Below, in pieces: positions 26,133 through 35,163 of a DNA stretch of 64,000 bases. The position numbers were made by a program, and so were the translations under genes. How positions within the stretch are numbered: position 1 is the first letter of the stretch; the number at the start of each line of letters is the position of its first letter. Under the pieces are notes generated by a model. The model saw only the letters and a program-made list of their open reading frames with translations. It did not search any database and was not told the DNA's origin. Source of the stretch: Lachnospiraceae bacterium (GTDB lineage: Bacteria > Bacillota > Clostridia > Lachnospirales > Lachnospiraceae); the NCBI GenBank assembly GCA_022793195.1, contig JAAWCJ010000038.1, positions 62,001 to 126,000 on the forward strand, written 5' to 3'.

Positions 26133-27365
26133 TTACCTTCTTTTATCTTTGGAAATTCCTCCAATCATACGATACGTTTCATTATTTAAAAAGCTGGCCC
26201 GTTTGATGGAGTCTTCGCCGAATTTCCGGCGGATTTCATCAACGCAGGAGTCCAGCTTTTCTAATTTTTCAAATTTTTCCGAGTCAAATAAATTGTACTG
26301 GCGGTAAGCTTCTCCGGCCAGCTTACTGGTCTGTATACCAAGAAGACGTATGGGGGTGCCGTCCCACATTTCATCAAAAAGGGAAGTGGAGGCGGCAAAC
26401 AGTTCTCCGGTCACATTGGTTAAAACAGGAAGGACCTTCTGATGCGTATGGCTTACAAAGTTGCAGTCGGTAATGCGGACAGAGACGCATGCAGTCCGTA
26501 AATTTTCGTGGCGCAGCCTGGTACATACGGTTTCGCATAAAGAAAGCAGGATGTTTTTGGCGATATCTGCAGATTCCACATCATAAGGGATGGTGGTGGA
26601 ATTACCCACTTCTTTGTCTTTTGCGGAAGAAAAAAACTGTCCGTTATCAATACCTGAGGCGAAACTAAGCAGCGTTTCCCCGTGTTTTTTCAGATGGGCT
26701 TTGATGGTGCCAGGATTGCTTTTTGCAAGATCTCCAATGGTATGGATTCCCAGATTTCGGAGCGTATTTTCTGCGGAACGGCCCACCATAAAAAGTTCCC
26801 TGATATCCAACGGCCACATTTTTTCCTGGATTTCATGAGGAAAAAGAGTATGAATCCGATTGGGCTTCTCAAAATCGCTGGCCATCTTTGCCAGAAATTT
26901 ATTTACGGAGATTCCCACATTGACAGTAAATCCCAGTTCTTCATAAATGGTACGGCGGACAGACTCGGCAGCTTCCAAAGGCGTTCCAAATAAAAGTTCC
27001 GTGCCGGTCATGTCCATGAAAGCTTCGTCAATGGAAAACTGTTCTACACAGGGGCTGTAGCGGTTCAGGATCTCGATAAAAGCCCTGGAATTTTTGTCGT
27101 ATAGTTCAAAATCGGGGGGAAGGAGTAAAAGCTCCGGGCATTTTTTTAAGGCGGACACCACCGGCTCTCCGGTACGGATGCCATAGGCCTTGGCTTTCGG
27201 TGATTTTGCCAGGATGATACCGTGGCGCTTTTCCCGGTTTCCCCCAATGGCAGAAGCCATAAGGCGCAGGTCTTCCGGCCGTCCTTTCCTGAGTTCATTC
27301 ACGGCCGTCCAGCTTAAGTAGGCAGAGTTTACGTCGATATGAAAAATCAAAGGGGTTTGTGCCAT
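26133..27365 (-). CDS. dinB: Y-family DNA polymerase (DinB/Pol IV-like)
   Basis: The 410-residue error-prone translesion polymerase starts at ATG 27365 on the minus strand, behind AAAGGAG. Extending to 27422 adds unconserved residues. Palm motifs HIDVNSAYLSW (first catalytic Asp) and FSIDEAFMDM (second Asp-Glu) are intact. Finger (SPKAKAYGIRTGEP), thumb helix-hairpin-helix (LGIHTIGDLAKSNP) and little-finger domains follow. The Tyr/Ser following DVNSAY matches the Firmicute DinB/UmuC type. It is convergent with sigG. It lacks the usual beta-clamp motif in an obvious form, but the C-terminal QYNLFDSEKFEK contains a clamp-box-like QxxLF. Confidence 0.9.
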   Translation of the reverse strand: MAQTPLIFHIDVNSAYLSWTAVNELRKGRPEDLRLMASAIGGNREKRHGIILAKSPKAKAYGIRTGEPVVSALKKCPELLLLPPDFELYDKNSRAFIEILNRYSPCVEQFSIDEAFMDMTGTELLFGTPLEAAESVRRTIYEELGFTVNVGISVNKFLAKMASDFEKPNRIHTLFPHEIQEKMWPLDIRELFMVGRSAENTLRNLGIHTIGDLAKSNPGTIKAHLKKHGETLLSFASGIDNGQFFSSAKDKEVGNSTTIPYDVESADIAKNILLSLCETVCTRLRHENLRTACVSVRITDCNFVSHTHQKVLPVLTNVTGELFAASTSLFDEMWDGTPIRLLGIQTSKLAGEAYRQYNLFDSEKFEKLEKLDSCVDEIRRKFGEDSIKRASFLNNETYRMIGGISKDKRR

Positions 27366-27475
27366 GGGAACTCCTTTCAGGCAGATGAAAAGTATGGATT
27401 TGCCTGTAGGCCAGTATAACACATTTTTATTTTGAATACAAATGAGGGGAATCGGGGAAACTTAAAGTTTTTTGA

Positions 27476-27504
27476 TTGCAAACCTGCTTTTTCTAAGATA
27501 TAAT
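27476..27504 (+). promoter_or_regulatory. sigma-A promoter for the coiled-coil gene
   Basis: TTGCAA, 17 bp, TATAAT, 51 bp before ATG 27556. Confidence 0.72.
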
Positions 27505-27555
27505 ATTCATATTGAGAAGTAAAAGCAGTATTACCGTTATTCCAGGAGGGGGCTT

Positions 27556-27798
27556 ATGAATCAGGAAATGAAAGAAATGTTCAATTTTGTCATTGACGAA
27601 ATGGGGCGTATGGAAGAACGTATCAATAAGCGTTTTGATGCATTGGAGTATCGGATGGATAAAATGGAAACGCGTATGGAAGCCATGCAGCATGAAATCA
27701 ACGCATGTAAATTAGAAAAAGATACTCTTGATATCTTAATTAGAAAAATTGACAGGCTGGAAGCGCGCATCGAAGAACTGGAGCGCAGGACGGCATAA
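27556..27798 (+). CDS. small coiled-coil protein
   Basis: The 80-residue, highly charged protein is almost entirely heptad-patterned coiled coil (EERINKRFDALEYRMDKMET, then KLEKDTLDILIRKIDRLEAR), with no membrane segment or catalytic motif. A strong AGGAGGGGG precedes the ATG and a good promoter lies upstream, so it is a genuine gene. Such short coiled coils are common in Lachnospiraceae with no assigned role. It could extend into the surface-protein gene 82 bp downstream as one transcript. Confidence 0.75.
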   Translation: MNQEMKEMFNFVIDEMGRMEERINKRFDALEYRMDKMETRMEAMQHEINACKLEKDTLDILIRKIDRLEARIEELERRTA

Positions 27799-27880
27799 GG
27801 AACGCCGGTGGATAAATGGCGGTGGATAGAAAATGATTTTGCTTTTGAAGGAAAGTTCAAAATGTTTGGAGGAAGTTGTG

Positions 27881-30691
27881 ATGAGGCGAAGAGGAAGAAT
27901 TCTCAGTTTTTTAATAGCTGTATGTCTGATGGCAGGCGTTATGCCCATGGGCGCCCTGGCGGAACCGGGGACATCAGGGATAGCCCGTGCGGCGGGGACG
28001 GGCGCCATACAAATAAGAAATGCAACGAATTCAAACGGCGGCATTTCCGGTTATGACGCCGCAGCGGGATATGATTATATTTATTACGGAACGTGGCAGG
28101 GTAATCCGGTTAAATGGCGGGTACTGGATGAAGAGGCAAGCGACGGAACAAGTGACCATCTGTTTTTGCTGTCGGATGCTTTACTGGCGTCGGGAGATCC
28201 TGCAAAGGAAACCATCGTATTTAGTGGTTCCGGTCCCCAATGGCATGCCAGCGATGCCAAGAAATGGTGCCGGAATTTTTCCGGGGAGACAGTAGGAAGC
28301 GCAGTGGCCCTTTCGGCCGGGGAGCTGGCGGCGCTCATGCGGACGATAAAGAGTGACGCTGAGTATATGGGTGATAGCGGCGTTGAATCGATGGCGATCA
28401 ATAATATTTTACCAAGCGACACGGTATTTTTTCTGTCCAATGAAGAGGCACAAAAAGAAGCTTATGGGCTGGGAACGCCCGATAAACGCAAAGCTTCTTA
28501 TAATGGAACAGAAGGGGGCTGGTGGCTTCGCTCGACAGCCAAAGCAGATACCAGCAATATACTTTATATGGACGACACGGGTGTTTCCGCTATGTGTAAG
28601 CCGATGGAAAATTATTATGCCCGCCCGGCCATGAACCTGAATATGGATGCTGTCCTTTTTACGTCGGCGGCAAATGGAAAAAGCAGCGGCGCTACCGGGG
28701 CGGATGCACTTAAGGCAGTGGAAGAAAAGACTCCGTCGGAATGGAAACTGACACTGAAAGACAGCAGCCGGAACGGATTTACTGCAGCGCCTGCAGCCGG
28801 AGGAAGTAGCGTTACTGTAAAAAACGGGGGTAGTGTAAAGGTCACATATTCCGGCGCGGGAACGGATGCCAAGGATTTTGTTTCTGCCATGATTGAGGAA
28901 AAAGACAGTGGGGATATCCTGTATTATGGAAGAATTGTGAACCAAACTGCAGGCGGCGATATGGACATTAAAATTCCGGAGAGCCTCCCGGAAGGAGAAT
29001 ACATTCTTAAAGTATTCAGTGAGCAGTACAATGGCGACAGAAATACGGATTATGCCAGTGATTTTCGGAATATTGACCTTACGGTGACGGATGGTACGCC
29101 GCCTGTACTTACAAGAATCGATGCGGTCCGCAAAAGTGAGGCGGAAGCGGTTGTGAAATTTAAAAGTAGTGAGGAGGGTACTTACCGTTATGCTGTAGTG
29201 GCAGAGGGTGATCCGGCCCCGGCAGATATAGCTGCATGGAAAGACGGTGGAGGCTGTGATACAAAGGAACAGACAATTTTACTGGATAACCTGACGAAAG
29301 GCGCATGGGACGTCTATATTATCGCAAAGGACGCGGCGGGAAATGAAAGCCGTGCGGATTTTAAGATTACCGTTCCAGAGGGTATTTCTGATTTCTATGC
29401 CATCGAGGCTACCCCGGAGGATTTGAATTTCGGAAGGGCAAAGGTTGGCTATACCCAGCCGGAAGCACAGACAGTTACAGTTAAAAATGTGGGAAACAGG
29501 GAAGTTATCCTGACACAGCCGGTTTCCGGAGATTATGAAATCGGGACTTTGAGTAAAACAACATTGCCGGTGGGTGACTCTGCGGAATTTACGGTGCGGC
29601 CAAAGGCAGGGCTTTCCATTGACCAGCATTTGGAAACAATCCTGATTTCCGGGAGCAACGGCGCAGAGGCGAGTGTAACGGCAGATTTTACTGTGACGGA
29701 CGATACGGTGCAGGAATACATCATTGAGGCAGCGGCGGGAAATGGTGGAAGTATCAGTCCGGAAGGAAGGCAGACCGTTTCAGAAGGGGGAAGCCTGACC
29801 TTTACGATTACCCCGGACACAGGATTTGAGATTGACCGGGTTATGGTGGACGGCCTGGATAACGGGACGGATGTGACGGATCAGCTTGAGGGCGGGAGCC
29901 GGTATACATTTGAGGATGTGATGGAAAACCACACGATTTATGCGCTTTTTAAGGCCGTTGGGGATCCCAAACCGCCGCAGACTTTCAAGATTACCACAAG
30001 CGCCAGCCCGGAGGCGGGCGGTGAGACCACGCCGCGCAGTGAAACTTATACTGAGAACACGGAAGTGACGGTGAAGGCGGAACCCAGTAAAGGTTACCGG
30101 TTTGTCCGGTGGACGGAAAATGGGAATGAGGTAAGTACAGAGGCAGAGTATCGTTTTTTAGTCACTGGGGACAGAGATCTGGTGGCAGTGTTTGAGGAGG
30201 CTCCCGGGCAGACTTATACGGTAACGGTCAATGGAAGCTATGCGGCGCAAAGCGGCGCCGGAAGCTATGAGCAGGAAGCGGCGGTTACGATTCATGCAGG
30301 AACCCGTCCGGGCTACCGGTTTGACGGATGGATGACCAATGATGAGATTACATTTGCCAATGCAAGCAGCGCAGACACTACGTTTACCATGCCGGCAAAA
30401 GACGTGACGGTTGTGGCAAAGTGGCTGTACGTGAGCAGCAATTCCGGTGCTTCTTCCTCTGGAAATTCCAATAACACCTCCGGCAGTTCAGGAAGTGGCT
30501 CCGGTACTGTCACCGACGGGAAATCGTCAAATATACAGACAGGGGATACTACAAATATTGCTTTGTGGATGGCAGCGCTGTGGACTTCTTTTGGTGTGCT
30601 GATGGCTCTTCTTGTTATGGAGTTCCGGTATAGAAAACTGTACCCTGAGATCACCAGAAGGTGGGACGGACTGACAGAGAAAGAATTTTAA
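27881..30691 (+). CDS. secreted multi-domain surface protein with DUF6273-like and InlB B-repeat-like domains
   Basis: ATG 27881, eight bases after GGAGG, gives 936 residues with a signal peptide ending near ALA-EPG. Domains in order: a DUF6273-like module (YIYYGTWQGNPVKWRVLDE, about residues 64-260), an Ig-like stretch, a choice-of-anchor-D-like module (DLNFGRAKVGYTQPEAQTV, about 510-600), a bacterial-repeat domain (AAGNGGSISPEGRQTVSEGG), and two InlB-type B repeats (PSKGYRFVRWTENG; RPGYRFDGWMTND). A Ser/Gly-rich linker follows, then a noncanonical sortase-like motif (NIQTGD), a membrane helix and a basic tail. It is probably anchored to the cell wall and acts in adhesion or wall contact. 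Domain naming is by pattern and is less certain than the secreted nature. Confidence 0.75.
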   Translation: MRRRGRILSFLIAVCLMAGVMPMGALAEPGTSGIARAAGTGAIQIRNATNSNGGISGYDAAAGYDYIYYGTWQGNPVKWRVLDEEASDGTSDHLFLLSDALLASGDPAKETIVFSGSGPQWHASDAKKWCRNFSGETVGSAVALSAGELAALMRTIKSDAEYMGDSGVESMAINNILPSDTVFFLSNEEAQKEAYGLGTPDKRKASYNGTEGGWWLRSTAKADTSNILYMDDTGVSAMCKPMENYYARPAMNLNMDAVLFTSAANGKSSGATGADALKAVEEKTPSEWKLTLKDSSRNGFTAAPAAGGSSVTVKNGGSVKVTYSGAGTDAKDFVSAMIEEKDSGDILYYGRIVNQTAGGDMDIKIPESLPEGEYILKVFSEQYNGDRNTDYASDFRNIDLTVTDGTPPVLTRIDAVRKSEAEAVVKFKSSEEGTYRYAVVAEGDPAPADIAAWKDGGGCDTKEQTILLDNLTKGAWDVYIIAKDAAGNESRADFKITVPEGISDFYAIEATPEDLNFGRAKVGYTQPEAQTVTVKNVGNREVILTQPVSGDYEIGTLSKTTLPVGDSAEFTVRPKAGLSIDQHLETILISGSNGAEASVTADFTVTDDTVQEYIIEAAAGNGGSISPEGRQTVSEGGSLTFTITPDTGFEIDRVMVDGLDNGTDVTDQLEGGSRYTFEDVMENHTIYALFKAVGDPKPPQTFKITTSASPEAGGETTPRSETYTENTEVTVKAEPSKGYRFVRWTENGNEVSTEAEYRFLVTGDRDLVAVFEEAPGQTYTVTVNGSYAAQSGAGSYEQEAAVTIHAGTRPGYRFDGWMTNDEITFANASSADTTFTMPAKDVTVVAKWLYVSSNSGASSSGNSNNTSGSSGSGSGTVTDGKSSNIQTGDTTNIALWMAALWTSFGVLMALLVMEFRYRKLYPEITRRWDGLTEKEF

Positions 30692-30731
30692 AAGAGTGAT
30701 TGTTTAACAAGCGCCGGATGGCGGCCATGGG

Positions 30732-30761
30732 ATACCGGAAGTGATATCTTTCCGGTATTTT
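30732..30761 (+). terminator. intrinsic terminator after the surface protein gene
   Basis: ATACCGGAA pairs with TTCCGGTAT across a nine-base loop, followed by a short T run. Confidence 0.55.
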
Positions 30762-30788
30762 GTGGCTGTCGTTCGGTTTTTTGCCGTA

Positions 30789-30817
30789 TTGTATAACGGA
30801 GAGTCTTATGGTATGAT
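30789..30817 (+). promoter_or_regulatory. sigma-A promoter of topB
   Basis: TTGTAT, 17 bp, TATGAT, 25 bp before ATG 30843. The leader is short and contains GGAGG. Confidence 0.62.
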
Positions 30818-30842
30818 AGAGACCGTTGGAGGAAGCTGAGCT

Positions 30843-32939
30843 ATGGGAAAAGCACTTTATATTGCGGAAAAGCCCAGTGTTGCCCAGGAATTTGCAAAAG
30901 CATTGCATGTGGGTGGACGGCGGGGAGATGGTTACGTGGAATCGGAGGATACCATTATCACCTGGTGTGTGGGCCATCTTGTCACCATGAGCTATCCGGA
31001 AGCTTATGATATAAAATACAAACGGTGGAGCCTGGAGACACTGCCGTTTCTGCCTGATACATTTCGGTATGAGGTGATAGGGGGCGTTAAAAAGCAGTTT
31101 CAGACAGTGAAGGGCCTTCTCACCAGGAAAGATGTAGATACGATTTATGTTTGCACAGACTCAGGGCGGGAGGGTGAATATATTTATCGTCTGGTGGAAC
31201 AGATGGCTGGAGTCAGGGGAAAAAGAAGACTCCGGGTGTGGATTGATTCCCAGACAGAAGAGGAAATCCTGAAAGGGATCCGGGAAGCAAAAGATTTGAG
31301 CGCTTATGACAATCTGGCGGAATCTGCTTATCTTCGGGCTAAAGAGGATTATCTCATGGGAATTAACTTTTCCAGGCTGCTGACCTTAAGGTATGGGAAT
31401 GTAATTTCCGGATGTATGAGGTCGGACAGAACCGTAGTCAGTGTCGGCAGGGTGATGACCTGTGTACTGGGGATGGTGGTTCGGAAAGAGAGGGAAATCC
31501 GGGAATTTGTAAAAACGCCTTTTTACCGTCTTTCGGCTTCGGTTTCCTGTGAGGGGAAGTCTTTTGATGCGGAATGGAGGGCTGTGGAAGGAAGCCGTTA
31601 TTTTGGGACGCCGTATCTCTATAAAGACAACGGTTTTTTAGAGAGAGAAAAGGCGGAGGAGCTGGCTGCTTATTTAATGGAAGAAAAACCGGTGACAGCG
31701 CTTCTTTCTTCCATAGAAAAAAAGAAGGAGAAGAAAAATCCCCCTTTGCTTTTTAATCTGGCGGAGCTTCAGAATACTTGTTCCAGACGTTTTAAACTAA
31801 GCCCCGATGAAACGTTAAAGGTGGTGCAGGAGCTTTACGAAAAAAAACTGGTGACGTATCCCAGGACCGACGCCAGAGTCCTTTCCACGGCAGTGGCAAA
31901 GGAAATCCATAAAAATATCCGGGGGCTTGAGGGGGTAGCGGCTGTTTCTGAGTTTGCTTCCCATATCCTGGAAACGGGAAGTTATAAAGGGATTGCAAAA
32001 ACAAGATATGTCAATGACAAGCAGATTACGGATCACTATGCGATTATTCCCACAGGACAAGGCATTGGAAACTTAAAAAACCTTTCCGGTGTGTCTGCAA
32101 AGGTTTATGAAGCGATTGCAAGGCGGTTTTTAAGTGTTTTTTACCCTCCGGCTGTTTACCAGAAGTGGAATCTGGAGCTTTTAATCCGGGAAGAACATTT
32201 TTTTGCGGGATTTCGTGTGCTTTTGGAGGAAGGTTATCTGGCGGTGGCGGGATATACTTCGGACGGAAAAAAGAACGCCAGGGGAAATGGGGAGAAAGAG
32301 GACGGGAAAAACGAAACAGAAGTAAAAGAAAAGGGTGAAAAAGAAAACGGGGAAGGTGCGGAAGCGGATGTGAGCGACCCGGAATTTCTGGAGGCCCTGC
32401 AAAAGCTTGTGAAAGGCCGGACGCTTCCGGTGAAGGCCATTTCCGTGAAAGAAGGGGAGACGTCACCGCCGAAACGTTATACTTCCGGTACGATGATTCT
32501 CGCCATGGAAAATGCAGGACAGCTGATTGAAGATGAGGAACTCAGGGCACAGATTAAAGGCAGCGGAATCGGCACCAGCGCCACGCGGGCGGAAATCCTG
32601 AAAAAACTGGTGAACAATAAATATCTGGCTTTAAATAAAAAAACACAGGTGATTACACCGACGCTTTTGGGAGAGGTGATTCACGATACGGTGTATATGT
32701 CCATCCGGCCTCTTTTGAATCCCGACCTCACAGCCAGCTGGGAGAAGGGCCTTACTTATGTGGCGGAGGGAACCATTACGGGAGAAGAATATATGAAAAA
32801 GCTGGAAGATTTTGTTTCCAGGAGAATCGACAATGTCCTGCGGTTGAATAATAGCGCCCAGGTCAGAAGCTGCTATGGCCGTGTGGAAGGCTTTTATAAA
32901 AACGTAAAACAGGAAAAAAGAATGAGAAAGAGTGAATAA
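30843..32939 (+). CDS. topB: DNA topoisomerase III
   Basis: The 698-residue type IA topoisomerase passes single strands through a transient break. The Toprim domain starts LYIAEKPSVAQEFAKAL and holds the acidic DSGREGEYIY metal site. The catalytic tyrosine is in TYPRTDA (Tyr339). ENAGQLIEDEELR and GIGTSATRAEIL belong to the C-terminal gate. A charged low-complexity insert (Lys/Glu/Gly/Asn-rich, about residues 478-515) interrupts the domain and is unlikely to be ordered. The C-terminus has no zinc finger. A GtrA-like gene starts at its stop. Confidence 0.94.
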   Translation: MGKALYIAEKPSVAQEFAKALHVGGRRGDGYVESEDTIITWCVGHLVTMSYPEAYDIKYKRWSLETLPFLPDTFRYEVIGGVKKQFQTVKGLLTRKDVDTIYVCTDSGREGEYIYRLVEQMAGVRGKRRLRVWIDSQTEEEILKGIREAKDLSAYDNLAESAYLRAKEDYLMGINFSRLLTLRYGNVISGCMRSDRTVVSVGRVMTCVLGMVVRKEREIREFVKTPFYRLSASVSCEGKSFDAEWRAVEGSRYFGTPYLYKDNGFLEREKAEELAAYLMEEKPVTALLSSIEKKKEKKNPPLLFNLAELQNTCSRRFKLSPDETLKVVQELYEKKLVTYPRTDARVLSTAVAKEIHKNIRGLEGVAAVSEFASHILETGSYKGIAKTRYVNDKQITDHYAIIPTGQGIGNLKNLSGVSAKVYEAIARRFLSVFYPPAVYQKWNLELLIREEHFFAGFRVLLEEGYLAVAGYTSDGKKNARGNGEKEDGKNETEVKEKGEKENGEGAEADVSDPEFLEALQKLVKGRTLPVKAISVKEGETSPPKRYTSGTMILAMENAGQLIEDEELRAQIKGSGIGTSATRAEILKKLVNNKYLALNKKTQVITPTLLGEVIHDTVYMSIRPLLNPDLTASWEKGLTYVAEGTITGEEYMKKLEDFVSRRIDNVLRLNNSAQVRSCYGRVEGFYKNVKQEKRMRKSE

Positions 32940-32940
32940 G

Positions 32941-33369
32941 ATGTGGAAATTTTGTATGGGATTATATAAAAAATATGAAGAAATCGTCAATTATCTCATA
33001 GCCGGTGTACTGACGACGCTGGTGTGCCTTGTAGTGTATTACGCCTGTGTGTTGACGTTTTTAGATCCTTCGGATGCCATCGAACTTCAGGCGGCAAATG
33101 TGATTTCCTGGATATTGGCAGTGGCGTTTGCCTATTTTATCAATCGGGGATTTGTATTTAAAAGCCACAGTGAAAACCGCCTGGCGGAAGCGGTCCGGTT
33201 CGTGGGCTCCAGGGTGACCACCCTCTTTATGGATATGGCGGTTATGTATGTTTTTGTGACGCTTTTGGGAAGAAGCGATAAAATCGGAAAACTGGTGAGC
33301 CAGGTTCTTGTGATGGCGGGAAACTATGTGCTCAGTAAGCTGTTTGTGTTTAAAAAAGAAAAGAGGTAA
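32941..33369 (+). CDS. GtrA-like family membrane protein
   Basis: The 142-residue protein has four membrane helices in the GtrA/DPMS-associated layout: about residues 13-38, 48-68 (ending YFINRGFVFKS), 85-110 and 115-138 (ending NYVLSKLFVFKK). The paired NR(G)FVF and SKLFVF motifs are typical. Family members help move lipid-linked sugars across the membrane, usually with a glycosyltransferase, but none is adjacent here. ATG 32941 lies one base after the topB stop; GTG 32932 overlapping topB is an alternative. Co-transcription with topB looks incidental to function. Confidence 0.85.
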   Translation: MWKFCMGLYKKYEEIVNYLIAGVLTTLVCLVVYYACVLTFLDPSDAIELQAANVISWILAVAFAYFINRGFVFKSHSENRLAEAVRFVGSRVTTLFMDMAVMYVFVTLLGRSDKIGKLVSQVLVMAGNYVLSKLFVFKKEKR

Positions 33370-33418
33370 GGGCACTTTCGGAAACGGTAGCATTTTTGGA
33401 AGCCACAGGAAATTTGGC

Positions 33419-33447
33419 TTGAGAAGTGGAAAAGAATGAGTTATAAT
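33419..33447 (+). promoter_or_regulatory. sigma-A promoter of pta
   Basis: TTGAGA, 17 bp, TATAAT, leaving an 80-nt leader before the AAAGGAG site of pta. Confidence 0.75.
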
Positions 33448-33534
33448 AAATGTGGTTATGGGGCTTCCCGGAGGGCGGAGGCCTGCAATTTGAATAAAAA
33501 TGAAAATTTTATAAATACGAAAGGAGTCAATATC

Positions 33535-34530
33535 ATGGGATTTATTGACACGATCAAAGCAAAGGCAAAAAGTGACAAAAAGACAATTATCCTGCCGGAG
33601 TCTATGGACAGGAGGACCTTTGAGGCGGCAGCGCAGATCTTAGCGGAAGATTTTGCAAACCTGATTATTATTGGGACGCCGGAAGAGGTTGCGGAAAACA
33701 GCAAAGGGCTTGATATTTCCGGTGCCACCATCATTGATCCTCATACATATGAAAGGACTCAGGAGTACATCGACTTATTCGTGGAGTTGAGAAAAGCCAA
33801 AGGTATGACGCCTGAAAAAGCCAAAGAAACGATTTTCAATGATTACTGCTATTATGGATGTCTGATGATTAAAGCAGGACATGCCGACGGCCTTGTGTCC
33901 GGCGCCTGCCATTCCACGGCAAATACATTACGTCCCTGCCTTCAGATCGTGAAGACAAAACCCGGTACAAAGCTGGTATCCGCTTTCTTTATGATGGTGG
34001 TGCCTGATTGTGATATGGGTGAGAACGGGACATTCCTTTTTGCCGACAGCGGCCTGAATCAGAATCCCAATCCGGAAGAGCTGGCTGCCATCGCAGGTTC
34101 CTCTGCAGAGTCCTTCAGACTTCTGGTGGGCAAGGAGCCTAAGGTTGCCATGTTGTCCCATTCCACAAAGGGCAGCGCAAAACATGCCGATGTGGATAAA
34201 GTGGTGGAAGCAACCAAGCTGGCCAAGGAAGCATATCCTGATCTCAAGCTGGATGGCGAGATGCAGCTTGATGCCGCCATCGTTCCCAGCGTAGGCGCTT
34301 CCAAGGCTCCCGGCAGTGATGTGGCAGGGCAGGCCAATGTGCTGATTTTCCCTGATTTGGATGCAGGAAATATCGGTTACAAGTTGGTGCAGAGGCTGGC
34401 AAAGGCAGAGGCATACGGCCCCCTGACACAGGGAATCGCAGCTCCTGTAAACGATCTGTCCAGAGGCTGCAGCGCTGCCGATATCGTAGGCGTCGTTGCC
34501 ATCACTGCAGTACAGTCCCAGGCTCAGTAG
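33535..34530 (+). CDS. pta: phosphate acetyltransferase
   Basis: Pta interconverts acetyl-CoA and acetyl phosphate in the acetate/ATP-forming fermentation route. ATG 33535, eight bases after AAAGGAG, gives 331 residues, the short single-domain form usual in Firmicutes. Motifs ILPESMDRRT (N-terminal), ADGLVSGACHSTANTLRP (CoA/phosphate site), MLSHSTKGSAKH and the C-terminal NVLIFPDLDAGNIGYKLVQRLA are all in place. In many relatives ackA follows directly; here the next gene is yceD, so the kinase partner must be elsewhere. It has its own promoter. Confidence 0.95.
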   Translation: MGFIDTIKAKAKSDKKTIILPESMDRRTFEAAAQILAEDFANLIIIGTPEEVAENSKGLDISGATIIDPHTYERTQEYIDLFVELRKAKGMTPEKAKETIFNDYCYYGCLMIKAGHADGLVSGACHSTANTLRPCLQIVKTKPGTKLVSAFFMMVVPDCDMGENGTFLFADSGLNQNPNPEELAAIAGSSAESFRLLVGKEPKVAMLSHSTKGSAKHADVDKVVEATKLAKEAYPDLKLDGEMQLDAAIVPSVGASKAPGSDVAGQANVLIFPDLDAGNIGYKLVQRLAKAEAYGPLTQGIAAPVNDLSRGCSAADIVGVVAITAVQSQAQ

Positions 34531-34553
34531 TACAAAATCAAGTTGAATAACGG

Positions 34554-34582
34554 TTGACAAAACAAAAACACCTGTGTATAAT
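34554..34582 (+). promoter_or_regulatory. perfect consensus sigma-A promoter of yceD-rpmF
   Basis: TTGACA, 17 bp, TATAAT: both hexamers match consensus exactly. This would be very strong unless repressed. Confidence 0.85.
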
Positions 34583-34593
34583 AGTACAGGTGT
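34568..34593 (+). promoter_or_regulatory. inverted repeat over the yceD -10 box, candidate operator
   Basis: ACACCTGT (34568-34575) and ACAGGTGT (34586-34593) are perfect 8-bp arms around a 10-bp centre that contains the -10 hexamer. The position suggests a repressor site. The regulator is unknown. Confidence 0.5.
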
Positions 34594-34609
34594 GTATCAG
34601 GAGAATAGT

Positions 34610-35122
34610 ATGCATATTCATTTATCGGACTCTTTGGCCTGCGCGGGGGAGACAAAAACCTGGGAGGCAGAATTGGAGTTTGACACATTTGATAACGGCG
34701 TGAGCAGCTATCCGGTGGTTGACAAAAAAACGGTACGGCTCAGGATTACCAATACCGGAGAGAAAAAGCTGCTGATTGAGGCGGATGTATCCTTTTCGTT
34801 ATGGATGCCTTGTGACAGATGTTTGGAAGAGGTGAAGATTCCTTTTTCTTATACGGTCAGCCGCATGGCGGATTTCGGAAAAAAAGGGGCAGAGCTGGAA
34901 GAACAGACATATATTGAAGAATATGTGCTGGATGTGGACGGCTTGGTTCGCGACGAGCTGTTTATGCATATGCCTGAGAAGGTTCTGTGCAGAGAGGACT
35001 GCAGGGGAATCTGTAATAGATGTGGTGCAAACCTCAATTATGGAGATTGCGGCTGTGATGTTACAGAGCCTGACCCTAGGATGGCAGTGATCCGTGACAT
35101 ATTTAAAGACGCAAACCAGTAG
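34610..35122 (+). CDS. yceD: YceD/DUF177 family metal-binding protein
   Basis: ATG 34610, six bases after AGGAG, gives 170 residues. The conserved core has PCDRCLEEVKIPF (about residues 66-78) and the Cys motif CREDCRGICNRCGANLN (about 129-145). Family members are linked to 23S rRNA or large-subunit biogenesis and nearly always precede rpmF, as here (41-bp gap). A consensus promoter lies upstream. The longer reading from 34574 would include the -10 box and is rejected. Confidence 0.88.
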   Translation: MHIHLSDSLACAGETKTWEAELEFDTFDNGVSSYPVVDKKTVRLRITNTGEKKLLIEADVSFSLWMPCDRCLEEVKIPFSYTVSRMADFGKKGAELEEQTYIEEYVLDVDGLVRDELFMHMPEKVLCREDCRGICNRCGANLNYGDCGCDVTEPDPRMAVIRDIFKDANQ

Positions 35123-35163
35123 TACGTGAAAAGAAAAATAATGGATTAAGGAGGTGTGTGACC

